Source of the DNA: Porphyra umbilicalis
Lineage: Eukaryota > Rhodophyta > Bangiophyceae > Bangiales > Bangiaceae
NCBI GenBank assembly: GCA_002049455.2
Contig: KV918967.1
Span: 1 to 64,000, forward strand
Length of the DNA stretch: 64,000 nt
Direction: 5' to 3'
The position numbers and the translations under genes are program-made. Under the pieces are notes generated by a model. It saw nothing but the letters and a program-made list of their open reading frames with translations. It searched no databases and was not told the DNA's origin. Below, one piece after another: positions 21,979 to 32,887 of this stretch. Each line of letters starts with the position of its first letter. Position 1 is the first letter of the stretch.

Positions 21979-23429
21979 TGACCGCCGCCGCCCGTTCGCG
22001 CTTGCGCGCATTGGCCGCCGCCGCCGACCGGCGGTTGCGCAACACCCGCCGCAGCTCCTTCTCATCCGTCAGCGTCGACGCGTCGACTTTGCGGCGGCGG
22101 CGGGGCGGGGCGGGCGCACCGGCCGCAGCGGCGGCGGCGGCCGCGTCGGGCGCCGCCGCGACGCCACCAATGGACACGCGGGACAGCCGCGGCGGGGGCG
22201 GCCGGGCGGGCCCCCCACCGGCGGCGATCCCCGCGAGCCGCAACGCCCCCGGGTGCACGCCGACGGCGCCGACGGCGGCGGCGCAGAGGCGGGCGCCCAT
22301 CCCCACCCCCGACGGCCCACTCGCGTAGACGGTTGGTGGGAGGAGGCGCCCCGTCGCGCCGCCGACGCCGTCGCCCGCATCCTCCACCGCCGCCACGCCA
22401 AAGGTGCCGAGGCCCGACACGCCCGCCGCGAGGGCGGCGAGGAGCCCCCCCGGGGGGGCGCCGCCGCTCCCGCCGCCCACGCGGCCGTGCGGTGCATGAG
22501 GGCGACGGTGCGGGAGGTGAGGCGCAGGGCGGGGCGGCGCCCGCCGCCGCCACTGCCGCCGGGGTGGCCCACCGCGGTGCCGGGGAGGGGGACGGGCGGC
22601 GGCGCCCGCTGGTAGCGGGCGGCCGTCCACGATAGGGACGGCGGGGCGCCCGCGGGTGCGGCGACCGCAAAGCGGTCGTACGAGACGGTCGGGTCGGCGC
22701 CGGGGGGCGGCGGCGGCGCGCCGGCGAGGAGGAACTCCCCCGTCGCGCCGTCATAGGCAAAGCGGCTGACGCGCGCCATGTCCCACCCGCCTCCGGTGAG
22801 GGGGGTGAGGAGGTTGTGGGGCGTCTCGTGGACGGCCACGCCGAGGACGACCGTGCCGGCAACGGCCAGGGGGATGTACAGGGTGGACAAGACGAGCGTG
22901 CACGGGCCGAGGGCGGGGGCGTCGGCGTCAGCGTCGGCGGCGGCAGCGGCGGGCGCGGCGGGGGAGCCCAACTCGGTGACGCTCGTGCAGACCCTGGTGC
23001 TGCTGCCGCCGCTGCTGGTGCTGGTGCTGCCGCCACCCCCGCCGCTGCTCGCCGTGTCCCACGCGCCCCGTGGCGGGCCGCCACACGGCCCGCCACGCCC
23101 GTCGAGGCCGCCACGCGGCGGCGACGGCGCCGCCAAAAAGTGGCTACAGTCGACCGCAAAAGAGGTGGCGAGCGCGTCGGGCGTGACGGCGGCGAGGAGC
23201 GACGGCCCGTCGCCCGCGTCGGCCGCCTCGACCGCCGCGAGCAGCCGGTGGGGTCCATCCAGTCGGCCGCCGCGCCGCAGCGGGAGAGGAGCCCCATCTC
23301 GGGGAGCGCCGCCACGGCGCGGTCGTCGACGGGGTGGGGCGCAAAGGTCGGGGCCGCCTCGGCGAGCATCCGCACGATTTGGTCGAGGTCCCCGGGCGTT
23401 GGTGGCGCGGGCGCGGGGATGGGGCCCAT
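21735..23429 (-). CDS. bZIP-like transcription factor with unusual basic region
   Basis: Starts at the ATG at 23429 (MGPIPAPAPPTPGDLDQIVR). A helical N-terminal region of about 80 residues is followed by a long middle region with hydrophobic strands (LVLSTLYIPLAVAGTVVLG, HETPHNLLTPL, WDMARVSRFAYDG). The basic region near the C-terminus reads ELRRVLRNRRSAAAANARKR. This matches the bZIP pattern (RNRxSAxxSRxRK), except that the Ser-Arg pair is Ala-Asn. An Ala run and Gly-rich stretch follow, then an acidic patch GGDDDELSGMIESLL. The protein ends LAAAAAAGLGLHV at the stop at 21735. No Leu heptads are visible after the basic region. The frame changes at least three times, mostly at G/C runs. It converges on the dynein-LIC-like gene with about 110 bp between the stops. 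Confidence 0.6.
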
Positions 23430-26400
23430 GGTGAGGGGGGAGGGGGGTGGAAGGGGAAGAGCACAACAGGCAGAGGAAAAGGGCCAAAAGTCGAGCCTTG
23501 GTGCCAGCGGCGGCAGGAGAGAAGACGCTCGAGTGGTGGGGCGCAAAAGTGCTTGGAACGAGGTACCCGTCGGATGCGAGAATGAATAGTGGGCACGACG
23601 GTTGCAGCACAACGGCGGTCACTACAAACTGGTGCCGCCGCCGCTCTAGCACGGCAACGCGCGGGGCCGTCGGGCAGACACGCGAACGATTCAAACAGAA
23701 GAGGCGCCGCGATGGTACTGTACAGCGCGACGCCACCAAGCGCCAACTGAGCGGGCGAGGGGGCCTGACACAACCGCCTCGCCTCGTTTCCATACCGATG
23801 GCGTGGGCCAACCACGGGCAGCCACGGTCCCGCGTGTGGGGGTGCGGTGCCGCCTGAGAGTATGGTTGGCATTTCGGTACATTTGGTCGATAAACGAAAA
23901 TGGTGAGGGTCAGTATCCCGATCGATGATTGGTATTGACCATTCGCTCAACGGTCGGTACATGTCGGTATGGTACTTATGTGAGTAGTTAAGCCTGGGAG
24001 AACTCGACAGATGCCACACAACGAGCGAGGGAGGCACTTGACAGTCTCACTAAATTTTAGTCACCGACCAGACAGACCAGCAAACCAGCGGCGATAAACA
24101 CGGTATTGAGCGCACAAGGCAGCCGTGTCTGGCATACAGACCCTCCCGCGCCAGTCCAGCTGGCCCGCTCTGCCCGAGCAAGCGTGCCCACAGCCATCTC
24201 ATGACGTCCTTGGGTATCTCCAAAAGTAGTCTGGCGGTTGCGCAACTTCCGCGCCACCAAGTTTCCTTTGCGTTGTATTGTTGGCAGCAGAGGGGGATCG
24301 AGCAGGTTGCTATCGATATGTGTACATAGATGCATGAGGAATAGAGGGCGTGGCTTGGCATGCAGGAGAATCGTTGACGGGGGGACGAAAGGACGGGTCC
24401 AAGCTAACCCATGTCAGGCACGGTCGATGTTGTGGTGCTGGTTGGGTGGAGTGCCGAGGCGAGCAGTTGGTACCGTCGGGTCATGTGGTGGCCGTTGCAG
24501 TCTGTGAGAGAGGGTGCGAACGCGAGTTGTGCTGCAACTACACATCCCAAAAATCGAGTTATTATAAAACGTGAAGTACCGAGGTATTGGCATGAAATCG
24601 GTAAATTGGTATACAGATCGGGACATGGTATCCAGAATCGCAACGTTCGGTAAATGCCAACCTCACTGAGAGGGCCCTCCAGCCCCTTTTTCTCACTCGG
24701 GGCGGGCCCGCGCTCTCGTGGCGCTCTGCTGGTACGTACTGTACTGGTTGGCCGACGAGGATGAGAACCTCCGCCGCGGCGACGCAACCGCGAGAGGCCG
24801 AGGCCGAAATCTGGACGGAGAGCACCCGTGGGCTTGGCCCGGCGTCTGTGCAGCCAGTCCGCGCTGTCGGTAGCTGCGCCCGCCCGCGTGGTGTACGAAG
24901 GGACGATCTGACCACGGGTGGCACCAGGCTACAATGGGCGGCTGTTGTACAGTCATGGTGGTGAGCCAGGGCACGCTCGCCGCCAGGCTGGCCGCCGCAT
25001 GGCACTGGGGCAAATGGCACGGCCGCGCGAGCAGCCCGCCGGGAGTGCCTGCAAGGTAAAGTTTGCTCGCCACAGCCGCGCCGGTGGCAGCGTGGACATT
25101 GCCACGCATTGTGGTGCGACGCATCAGGGCACTCTGGCGGTGCCCCGCGTGGGACACGCACATGCAGGCCGGTCCACCCGTCGTACGACAGCCGCTGCTA
25201 CTGCGCGGCGCCGCCGTGGGTCCCACCACGTGTGGGCGAAGATTCACTGGCATCAACTGCCTTCCGTGCTTGTCGGCGCTCCGCCAGCGTCGCGGTGTGG
25301 CCGGCAGCCCTGCGTCGGGCCACACGCCGCCACACCCCGATGTGCCCAACGGCGCGGCCCCCCCTCGCCTCGACACCAGGGCGCGTCGCTGCCGCACCGC
25401 GGCGCGTCCCCCCCCCCGCCCTCCCCGCCGTGAGTGCGCACGTGGCACCCCCTTCGTCGGGGCGCGGGCGCGGTCGGCGGTCGCGACGCGCCGTCGGCCT
25501 CGGCCAGAGACGGCTGCATCTACAGTTTTAGGTAGTTGCTCGCCGGCGATGCGCAGCAATCTCTCCTCTGCGAGGCTGCGAGGCGGCTCCCCTTGTTGAC
25601 GCACCCCAAGCGTGCCGCTCGGCACCTTGCTAGCCGCCGCTGCCGTCCGCGTCTCGTAGCGGCCCAGCGGGTGGCCGCCGCCACGGTCGACCGAGGAGAT
25701 TGCGGTGCTGTCGTGACGCGACGCGGTTGCCGTTGGAATCGATCGTCTTTTCTTGTCGCCGCTCGCACCGCTCGCGGGTCGCGTGGGCACCGTGGCAGAG
25801 GTGCTAGCCAAGCCGCCTGCGAACGCGCCACCCACAGAGTGGGCGTGGTCGCGTCGGGTGCGCGGGAGCGGCCGCCGTGGCCGTTACTCCAGACCGCAGC
25901 CTCCATGGGCGCTGCCCATACATGGAGGGCCCCCCCCCCACCCCCCGTCTGCCCGTTGCGCTGCTGCCCCGGCGACCGAGCGCGTCAGCCGACTAAGTCA
26001 TGGTCGCGGCAGGCGGCGGGTGCATGAGCAGCGCCTTCTTCCCAAAGGGCGAGCGCCGCGCGTGTCTGCCCCCCACACCCACCCACGACACTGGCGGTGC
26101 GGGCAGTCGCAATGGCGGCCGCGGGTGGTTAGGGAGGTGGCCGCATCTGCACACGGCCAAGCACCAGCCCGCCCCGGTCAGGGGCCCTCCCCCACAGTCC
26201 CCAATGCCGCGGCGGGCGCGGTCGGCCGTGGCGGCGGCGGGGACGTCTGCCCCCGTAACCGTCTACAGATGCAGCTGCATCACAGGCATGCGGAAGGGGG
26301 GGGGGGAAGGGCCTCAGCACAGGTTCCCCGGCCGGCTGCCACCAGCAGCACGTCGACGCGGCGGTCGGCGCGCTGTGCGCGTCGCCGCAGCCCCGCAGGG

Positions 26401-27126
26401 GCGCGGTGCGGTCGCCGCTGCCGCCGCCGCCACGCGCGGTGGCGACGGCGCGGCACACCGACGCGGTGGCGGCGGCGCGGCGGCCGGGTGGACCCCGCGC
26501 GCGCACGGGCGCGCGCGCCACGCCGTCCCCAGCGGGCGCGGCGGGCACGTCGGCGGCGCCACCGGCGGGCGCCCGTGCGCCCGCGCACGGCACCGGCGGG
26601 CGCCCGCGCGCTCGGCACCGACCGTGCGGGCAGCGCCGCCGCTGCCGCGCGCGTCGATCCGCGTGCGCGGCGGCGTCGGCGCCGCCCCGCCGCGCGCGCG
26701 CTCCGCGCCGCGCCGCCCGCGCGCGTCCCCCGCGCCGCCGGCCGCGCATCGTCGGCAGCCCCCCCTCCCCCCCCCTCCCATCTGGCGCGGCAGCACCATG
26801 CCGCCACGGTTGGAATCGACGCGTCCGCCACCCCCCCCCCCCCCCGCACCCCCCCCCCTCTGCCATCACGACGGGCGGGCGAGAGGCGTCCGCCCCCCGT
26901 CCCGCCGCGCGCGCGTCGGGCGCCCCGCCGCCGCGCACGGGGCGGCCGCCCCGTGCGGGCGGCGCGGCGCGGCGCCGAGGCGGCCACAAGGGCACCCGCG
27001 GGCGGCGCAGCGTCGTGCGGCAGCGGCCACAGGCGCGCCCGCGGGCGGCGCTGCCGGCGGCCGCCGCGGGCGGCCGCCGCGGTGGCGGTCGCCGCCGCCG
27101 TGGCGGACGCGCCACCACGCGACTGC

Positions 27127-27160
<34 letters not shown>

Positions 27161-28534
27161 GCCGGTGGGCGGCGGCGGGGCCCATGGCGGTGACGGCCGG
27201 CCATCCATCCGTCATCGCTGGGGACAGACGGGGGTCGGGGAGGGGGGCTGGGGGGGGGTTGGCGCTGCCACCCCCGCCTCCTTCCATAGGTGCCGCCGCC
27301 ACGCGCCGGCGGCCGCGCCGTCCGACCTCGGGGCTCCGCGGGGCGGCGCGCATGCGGCGGGGCGGCGTGCCACGTTCAACGTGGCAAGTTGCCCGCCGCC
27401 GTGGCCCGCCGTCGGCGCGGCCCGCGGCGCGCCGCTGTGTGCGGCGCGGCGGCCGGCGGCCGCGCGAAATGGGACGCGGGGGGGGGGGGGGGGGGGGTGG
27501 GGGTGTCAGCAGCGTCGGCACCAGACACCGACGCGCGTGCGTTCCGCACCCGCCGCGCGAGCGCCGCGGCGGGGCTCGTCGACCGCGTGGCGCGGGCGCC
27601 TCGAGGGGCGGCCCCCCCGCGCGGGCGCCCCCTTGTCTGGGAAGGCCCCCCGCCCGTGCCTGCCGCCGCACCCCCCGCCGCGTGCGCGCGGGCGCCGCGG
27701 CGCCGGGGGGGCTCCGTTGCCAACCGAGCCACGCCCCCACCGGCGGCAGCCGGCGGCGCGCGCGCGCGAGGCGGGGGGGCGCCCCGCGCCGCCGCCCCGC
27801 GTGGCGCGCCGCCGCGGGCGCCCGCCGGGCGGCGGCCGCGCATGGGGCCGACCGGCGGTGGGCGTGGGGCCGCCAGCCCTCCCACCCCCCCCCCCCCCCC
27901 CCCCCCTCCCACCCCAGCCCCGCGCGGCGGCACGGTCAGCAAATCCGCCTCGCAGTGGGCGGCGGTCACGAGGCCAGATGGAGGGGGGGGGGGGGGGGGG
28001 GGGGGTGGATGGACCATGCCGCCCGCGCCCCCGCGCGCAACGTGCCACGGCACGCGCCGCGGGTCAGCGGGCGTGATCCGCCGCCCGCGGGGCGGCGCGC
28101 CGCCGCCGCCGCCGTTGTCCCTCCGTGGTCGGCCCGCCTCTTGCCGACCGCCAGCCGGGTGCGCGACGCGGGGCGGCGGCGACCCGCGGGCCGCCCGCAC
28201 CGTGTGCCATGGTCGTCGGGTGGCGGCGTCCTTGTGCGCGGGGGATGGCCGGCACTGCCGCGCGCGCCGGGGCGCGGCACGGCGCGCGGCGGTGGGTACA
28301 AAGGGGCGCGCGCGCGCGCCATACCTGCGCCCCGTGCCATCCTGCCAACGACGACCGCTTCCCAGCAACGGTCCTCCCATCCCTTTCCGCTCCGACGCGG
28401 TCCGCCTCCCGACGCTGGAGCTTCTTTCCCCCACGGTTCCTCTCCCCCACCGGTTGATTGAGCGCACCCCCTCCTCCCCCTTCTTCCCCCCTCATACCCT
28501 GACCACTTGCGGCGGTTGCGGCTCGACGACCCCC
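23430..28534. other. 5-kb intergenic region without a convincing gene
   Basis: The first part is the promoter of the bZIP-like gene, with a CT-rich leader on the minus strand. Bases 23860-24660 are AT-richer (a possible old element, listed separately). From about 24.7 to 28.3 kb both strands have very long open frames, but their composition (Arg/Pro/Gly/Ala mixtures in every frame, G and C homopolymers of up to about 25) is what GC-rich noncoding DNA gives. No domain is recognisable. The last 150 bp are the CT-rich leader of the LPMO-like gene. Confidence 0.4.
23864..24662. repeat. possible old inverted-repeat element
   Basis: The words GGTTGGCATTT at about 23864 and AAATGCCAACC at about 24653 are inverted and about 790 bp apart. 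Both ends are AT-rich and contain scattered CGGTA/TACCG words. The match is short, and no clear target duplication is seen. Confidence 0.3.
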
Positions 28535-30281
28535 ATGGCGCCCCGCGCGATGCTCACCGGGCTGGTGGTGGCGGCGCTCGCCGCCGCCGCCGCCTCTGGC
28601 GCGGCGGCCCACAGCTCCATGACGGCGCCGTCGCCCATCTCCAGGGACAAGCACTGCAAAGTCGACTTTGGCAAAGACCGCTCGAGCTGCCCCGGCCCGT
28701 GCCCCGTCAAGTACCTCAAACCGTTCGCGCCGGTGGCAAAGACCTACCGCGGCGCCCGCTTCCCCGTGCGGTGGTACAAAAACAACCACCAGGACGGCTT
28801 TGTGCGGTGGACGGTTGTGCCACTGGACAAGGCCAATGACGCGGCCGCACACGCAAAGGGCGCCTTCCAGTATGGTTGCTACTCGGCGGGCCGGTACCAG
28901 TGCTCGGCGGCGGAAAAGTCGAAGCACTGCACCTTTGACAACATGGGCGTCGGCTACAAGGCGACGGTGGATGTGCCCAAGAATCTGCCCGACGGCGACT
29001 ACATGCTCGGGTGGACTTGGTATGGCGGCCAGAACAAGCCCTCGATTCGTACGTTGCAGCTGCGGCCTGTGCGCGGTGGGGACGGCCGCCGTGGGGGCCG
29101 CCAGTCGAGGGGGAAGCGGTGGCCAGTGGGGTCTGCAGCTCACATTTTGGCTCGGCACTCACATCGAGTTCTCTCCACGCCAGCAGAGCTGCCTTGCACC
29201 TCGCTGTCGCTGTGGCCTCTTTCCACACCCCTTGAGATGTACCCCCACAGGTTACTCAAACTACCACGACTGTGCGCGCATTCGCGTCGCGGGCGGCTGG
29301 CCGATGGAGCACAGCCATCAGCCCGTCTTTCGGCCGGGCGGCAGCACCCCAGACGCGACCGAGTTCCAAGACTCGTGCCTCTCGGCCACCAACGACCTCG
29401 GGCGGCCCGACGGACGGACCGTGCGGCGGATGAGGGTACGTGCATTGGCCATTCTCTTGCGCTCTGTTTTCTTCGTCTTGTGCCATTGGGGCTCCCCGTG
29501 GTCATCGTGCTGGTCGGCTTTGTGTTCTGCACGCTGCGTGTGCTCCCCTGGCCCCGAATAGTCGTTCGTCCGCGCAGGCACTGACCGACGGTTGTCTGCT
29601 CACTTCCTCTGCTGGGTCCATCCGCCTCGCTCCCATGCTCGCATCGCGCTCCCCCCCCCCCCTCCGCTTCACGCCCGACCACAGCCGCGGCCCTTTGCCC
29701 ATGGCCGCCAGCCGCCGCTCATCCCCGCCTCCTTTTACGGCGGCATTGGCGGCGCGCGGCGCACGCAAACCGCATCCACGGGTCCGGCGGAGCATGCGCC
29801 CCCCGAGGATGCCGGCGTCGCCGACGTGGCCGACATCCCCGACGATGAAGCCGTCTCGACGCCGACGCCGGCGCCGCCCTCGGACGGCGACGCTGGCGGC
29901 GTCTTTGGCCTCGGCCCCGCGCCCTACACCGACGGACGCGTCTCCCTCGACGAGCTGGTCGTCCTCGGCACGACGAAGCGCGGCCCGCTGACGGCGTTCC
30001 CCCCCTCCGACGATGAAGTGACGGTGCCGCTGCCCGCCGGCGGCATCGTCTTTGTCGCTCGCGCCGTCGGCGCCGTTGCGCGCGTGCAATTCAAGGTCAA
30101 TGGGCGCCACGCGGCCACGGAGGTCGTCTACCCGTACGCGCTCGGCACGCTCAAGGCCGACGGCACGGCGCTGGCGGGGTGGAAGGGCGCGTGGCACCGC
30201 CGCGCGTTTTACCTCGAGGCGGTCGTGACGGGCAAGGGCGGGGAAGTCGAGACGCGCAGCTGGCGGTTGCGGATGGGGTGA
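28535..30281 (+). CDS. secreted LPMO-like protein with C-terminal beta-sandwich domain
   Basis: Three exons: 28535-29048, 29251-29435 and 29685-30281 (431 aa). Both introns start GTACGT and end CAG or ACAG, and the frames join exactly. Residues 1-25 are a signal peptide ending GAAA. The mature protein then starts with His26, as copper-dependent lytic polysaccharide monooxygenases do. His85 (in NNHQDGFVRW) is a candidate second copper ligand. Family-like blocks are KYLKPFAP, RGARFPVRWYKNNH, KHCTFDNMGVGYKATV, LPDGDYMLGWTWYGG and, in exon 2, YSNYHDCARIRVAGG. Paired Cys residues are present. After a linker rich in Asp/Pro/Ala, residues about 320-431 look like an Ig-like beta-sandwich (VQFKVNGRHAATEVVYPYAL). 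It probably acts on the algal wall or extracellular polysaccharide. LPMO activity is inferred from the N-terminal His and fold-like motifs only. Confidence 0.7.
29049..29250 (+). other. intron 1 of the LPMO-like gene
   Basis: 202 bp, GTACGT donor and CCCCACAG acceptor, phase 1. Splicing restores the Arg codon and runs directly into YSNYHDCARIRV. Confidence 0.8.
29436..29684 (+). other. intron 2 of the LPMO-like gene
   Basis: 249 bp, GTACGT donor and CGACCACAG acceptor, phase 0. A long C run precedes the acceptor as a polypyrimidine tract. The downstream exon continues RPFAHGRQPPLIPASFYGG. Confidence 0.7.
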
Positions 30282-30584
30282 GCGGCGGCGCGGCGCCCGC
30301 GGGACGCGCTTTTTTCGAAGCAGGCGCGGCACGCACCGAGACGGCCCGGGTAGCAGGGATAGGAGCGAGTGCAAACGGCGACGGGCGTGGGGCACACACG
30401 CCCACAAACAACAAACATTGTATCTATGTACTCCCGTGCGTTACCGCAGACACCCGCGCGGTGGGCGTGGCGAACGCCGTTTGGGGGCAGCACGCACCCT
30501 CGACGGCGGCCGCCGTCGGCGCCCACGCGCCCGCAACGCCCACCCCAGCGGCGGCACCCGCCGCGCCCACCATGACCCGCCTCA

Positions 30585-31307
30585 CCCCCCACCCCCCCCC
30601 CCCCCCCCCCCCCCCCGGCGCCCCCCCCCCCCCCCAACCGCTCGTCAAACTCGTCGAGCCCCCCCCGGAGCTCCCGCTGCAGCTCGGCAGCGCCGACCTC
30701 CTCCACCCACGCGCGGTCGAGCCCGAGCCCCGCCCGCACCCGATCCGCGTCGGCCGCGGCGGCTTGGCGGTCGGCCACCGCCGCCGCCGCGTCGGCCGCG
30801 GCCGCCGCCTCACCCACCCCCCCCCCCCCCCCGGCCCGCCTACGCCACGCCCAACGGCCGCAGCGACCGCCACCAGCGCGACCGCGTAGGCCACCAGCCC
30901 CGTCACGGCGCCACCACCAACGCCGCCCGCGCCGCCGTCCCCCCCCCCGCCGCGGCGGCCACAACCGCATAGGCCAACCCCGCGGCGGCGCCCGCCAGCG
31001 GCGCGGGCGCGCCGACCCAGCCGCCGAGGCCCGCAAAAAAGGCGTAGGTGGCGGCGAGGCCCGGCGCGCCCGCGGCGACCGCGGCGGCGGCCGGCAGCAC
31101 GTCGCCGGCGACGAGCGGGGGGAGACCCGGGGGTGGCTCTGGCGCGCCGGGCAGGCGCGGCAGGGGCGACCGCAGGGCGCGGCGGAGGGGGAATAGCGGC
31201 GACGCGGCAACGGCGGCGGGGGGGGGGTGACGAGGTCGGCGGTGGTGGGCGGTGGTGGCGGCGGCGGGGTTTGGGGGAGGGGGGGGGGGCGCGGCGCGGC
31301 GTGCCAT
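30585..31307 (-). CDS. putative organelle-targeted membrane protein
   Basis: Starts at the ATG at 31307. The first about 55 residues are Pro/Ala/Arg-rich and lack acidic residues, as in a transit peptide. Two or three hydrophobic segments follow (around LPAAAAVAAGAPGLAATYAF, AAAGLAYAVVAAAAGG and, after a frame change at a run of about ten G, VTGLVAYAVALVAVAAA). A helical charged region follows: DRQAAAADADRVRAGLGLDR, WVEEVGAAELQRELRGGLDE and FDERLG. The coding signal stops in the G-run region near 30590, so the exact stop is uncertain. I do not recognise the family. It lies tail-to-tail with the LPMO-like gene. Confidence 0.5.
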
Positions 31308-32790
31308 CAGCGGCGGCGGCCGACGGGGGGGGGCCGACGGCTCGTCGTTGGGGGGGGGGGGGGGGAGGAGGCTGCGGCGACGGGGGGGCGCCAGGGGCGG
31401 CGGCCGCCGCCGGCGCGTGCGGGGGTCGGCGGGACCGCGCGGCAGCGGCGCGTGGCCGGCGGGCGGCGGGCGGCGGGCAGGCCGGCGGCGGGCGGGACAA
31501 AGGCGCCCGTGGCGGGCGCCATGGCCTTGGGGGGGGGGGGGGACGCGCCGACGGCGGGGGGGTCAACGACGCTGGCCGAGCGCGTGCAGGGGAGGGGGGG
31601 GAGCCGCGGCGGCGGCCGTGGCAAACCGGCAGCGCAGACGGCGGCGCGGGGGCACGGGGGGACGCGCCGACGGCGGGCGGGTCAACGACGCTGGCCGAGC
31701 GCGTGCAGGGGAGGGGGGGGGAGCCGCGGCGGCGGCAGTGGCACACCGACAGCGCAGACGGGGGCACGGCGGTCGGAGCGGCGGGGACGCTGTGTTGACG
31801 CCTGCAGGGGGGGATCATCCACGTGATGTGCCGCCGCGTTGGTGGACCCGGCCCACCGCGGTGGGTCCACCCACCGCGGTGGGTGCCCCCCGACGCAGCG
31901 TGCGGTGGAGGCGGCGTGACGCTGGGGAGCCACGGAGCTCGCTCATTGGCGCAGCAGCAACCGACACGGGGCGGCGGCGACGGTGGGGCGTGCCGTGGAT
32001 GCAAACGCGTGGCGGGGGGCGGCGACTTGCACCCGGCGGGGTCTTGGTGGGAGGCGCACTCCGGCGCTTCCCCCTGTCCGTGCGGCGGGTGACGCCGACC
32101 GACCACGTCGGACGCGCCTTGTCCGACGGGCAGACAAAAAAAAAAAAGAAGAAAAATACACAGAGCCAACGCGGAAGAGATGGACAAACGCCCACGACGG
32201 TGGGCGCACGGGACGTCGACCGAGGGGGCAGCTGCGCGGGGGCAAAAAAAAACGAGAGCCACTACCAGAGCCCCAGCCGACAAGCGAGGTCGCCAAACCG
32301 CCCGCCTCGCTCTCCGCGGTCGCACGGGGCGCCGCCATCCACGCCCAGTGGCGGCAACGCCACCCGACAGCCAGACAACCACACCCGCCGTGCGACGCGG
32401 GCCAAAGGGTGGGGACGGGGATCCACAACGACCAGCGCCGCCCCGCCCGCCGCTACCCCACCCCACCGGCGGTGCGCGCGGCGGGGGCGCACGCGGCGCG
32501 GCGCGGCCGACGCGGTCGACGCCTCGGACCGCCGCCGCGGCGGCGGCCACGGGCGCGGCAGCGACGCGCCGCGACCGCACACGCGCCACAGCGGCGCGGC
32601 GACCGCGGCGCGCCATTCCCGACCCGACGCCCCGGCCACGCGCCACGGTGGGGGCGGGCGGACGGCCGCCCCACCAGCCGCACCACACCGCCTACCGCGG
32701 TCGCCGCAGCGGTCACGGTGGCGGCCGCGACCGTGACCGGCCGCAGCTGCCACCACGTGCCCTCTCCGTGCACCGCCGCGCCCTCCCTCC
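31308..32790. other. intergenic, promoter side of the 31307 gene
   Basis: GC-rich with G homopolymers, the 119-bp tandem duplication, and two copies of the 14-bp palindrome CCCACCGCGGTGGG (31852-31865 and 31870-31883). A poly-A-rich patch lies near 32136-32160. No convincing coding frame is seen. Confidence 0.4.
31542..31779. repeat. tandem duplication, two 119-bp units
   Basis: The block that begins GACGCGCCGACGGCGGG at 31542 starts again at 31661 with only a few differences over its length (shared TCAACGACGCTGGCCGAGCG). It lies upstream of the minus-strand gene at 31307, in the probable promoter. Confidence 0.8.
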
Positions 32791-32885
32791 CCTACCCCCC
32801 CACCCCCCTCCCCCACCCCCCCACCCCCCACCCCCCCACCCCCCCACCCCCCACCCCCCACCCCCCACCCCCCCACCCCCCCCAC
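32791..32885. repeat. C-rich heptamer array (CCCCCCA-type)
   Basis: About twelve imperfect units of CCCCCCA, with 6-9 C each. On the minus strand this is GGGGGGT repeated, and it begins within a few bases after the stop codon of the gene that ends at 32888. The transcript of that gene could therefore carry a strong G-quadruplex array in its 3' region. Confidence 0.85.
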
Positions 32886-32887
32886 CG

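Noticed and set aside
24693-25835. A 380-codon minus-strand open frame
   Set aside because: No family resemblance, no codon bias unlike the other frames, and typical of GC-rich noncoding DNA here.
25753-28461. A 902-codon plus-strand open frame
   Set aside because: Composition is Arg/Pro/Ala/Gly-rich in all frames, it includes G and C homopolymers, and it overlaps an equally open antisense frame. It has no domain, and its 3' end is the leader of the LPMO-like gene.
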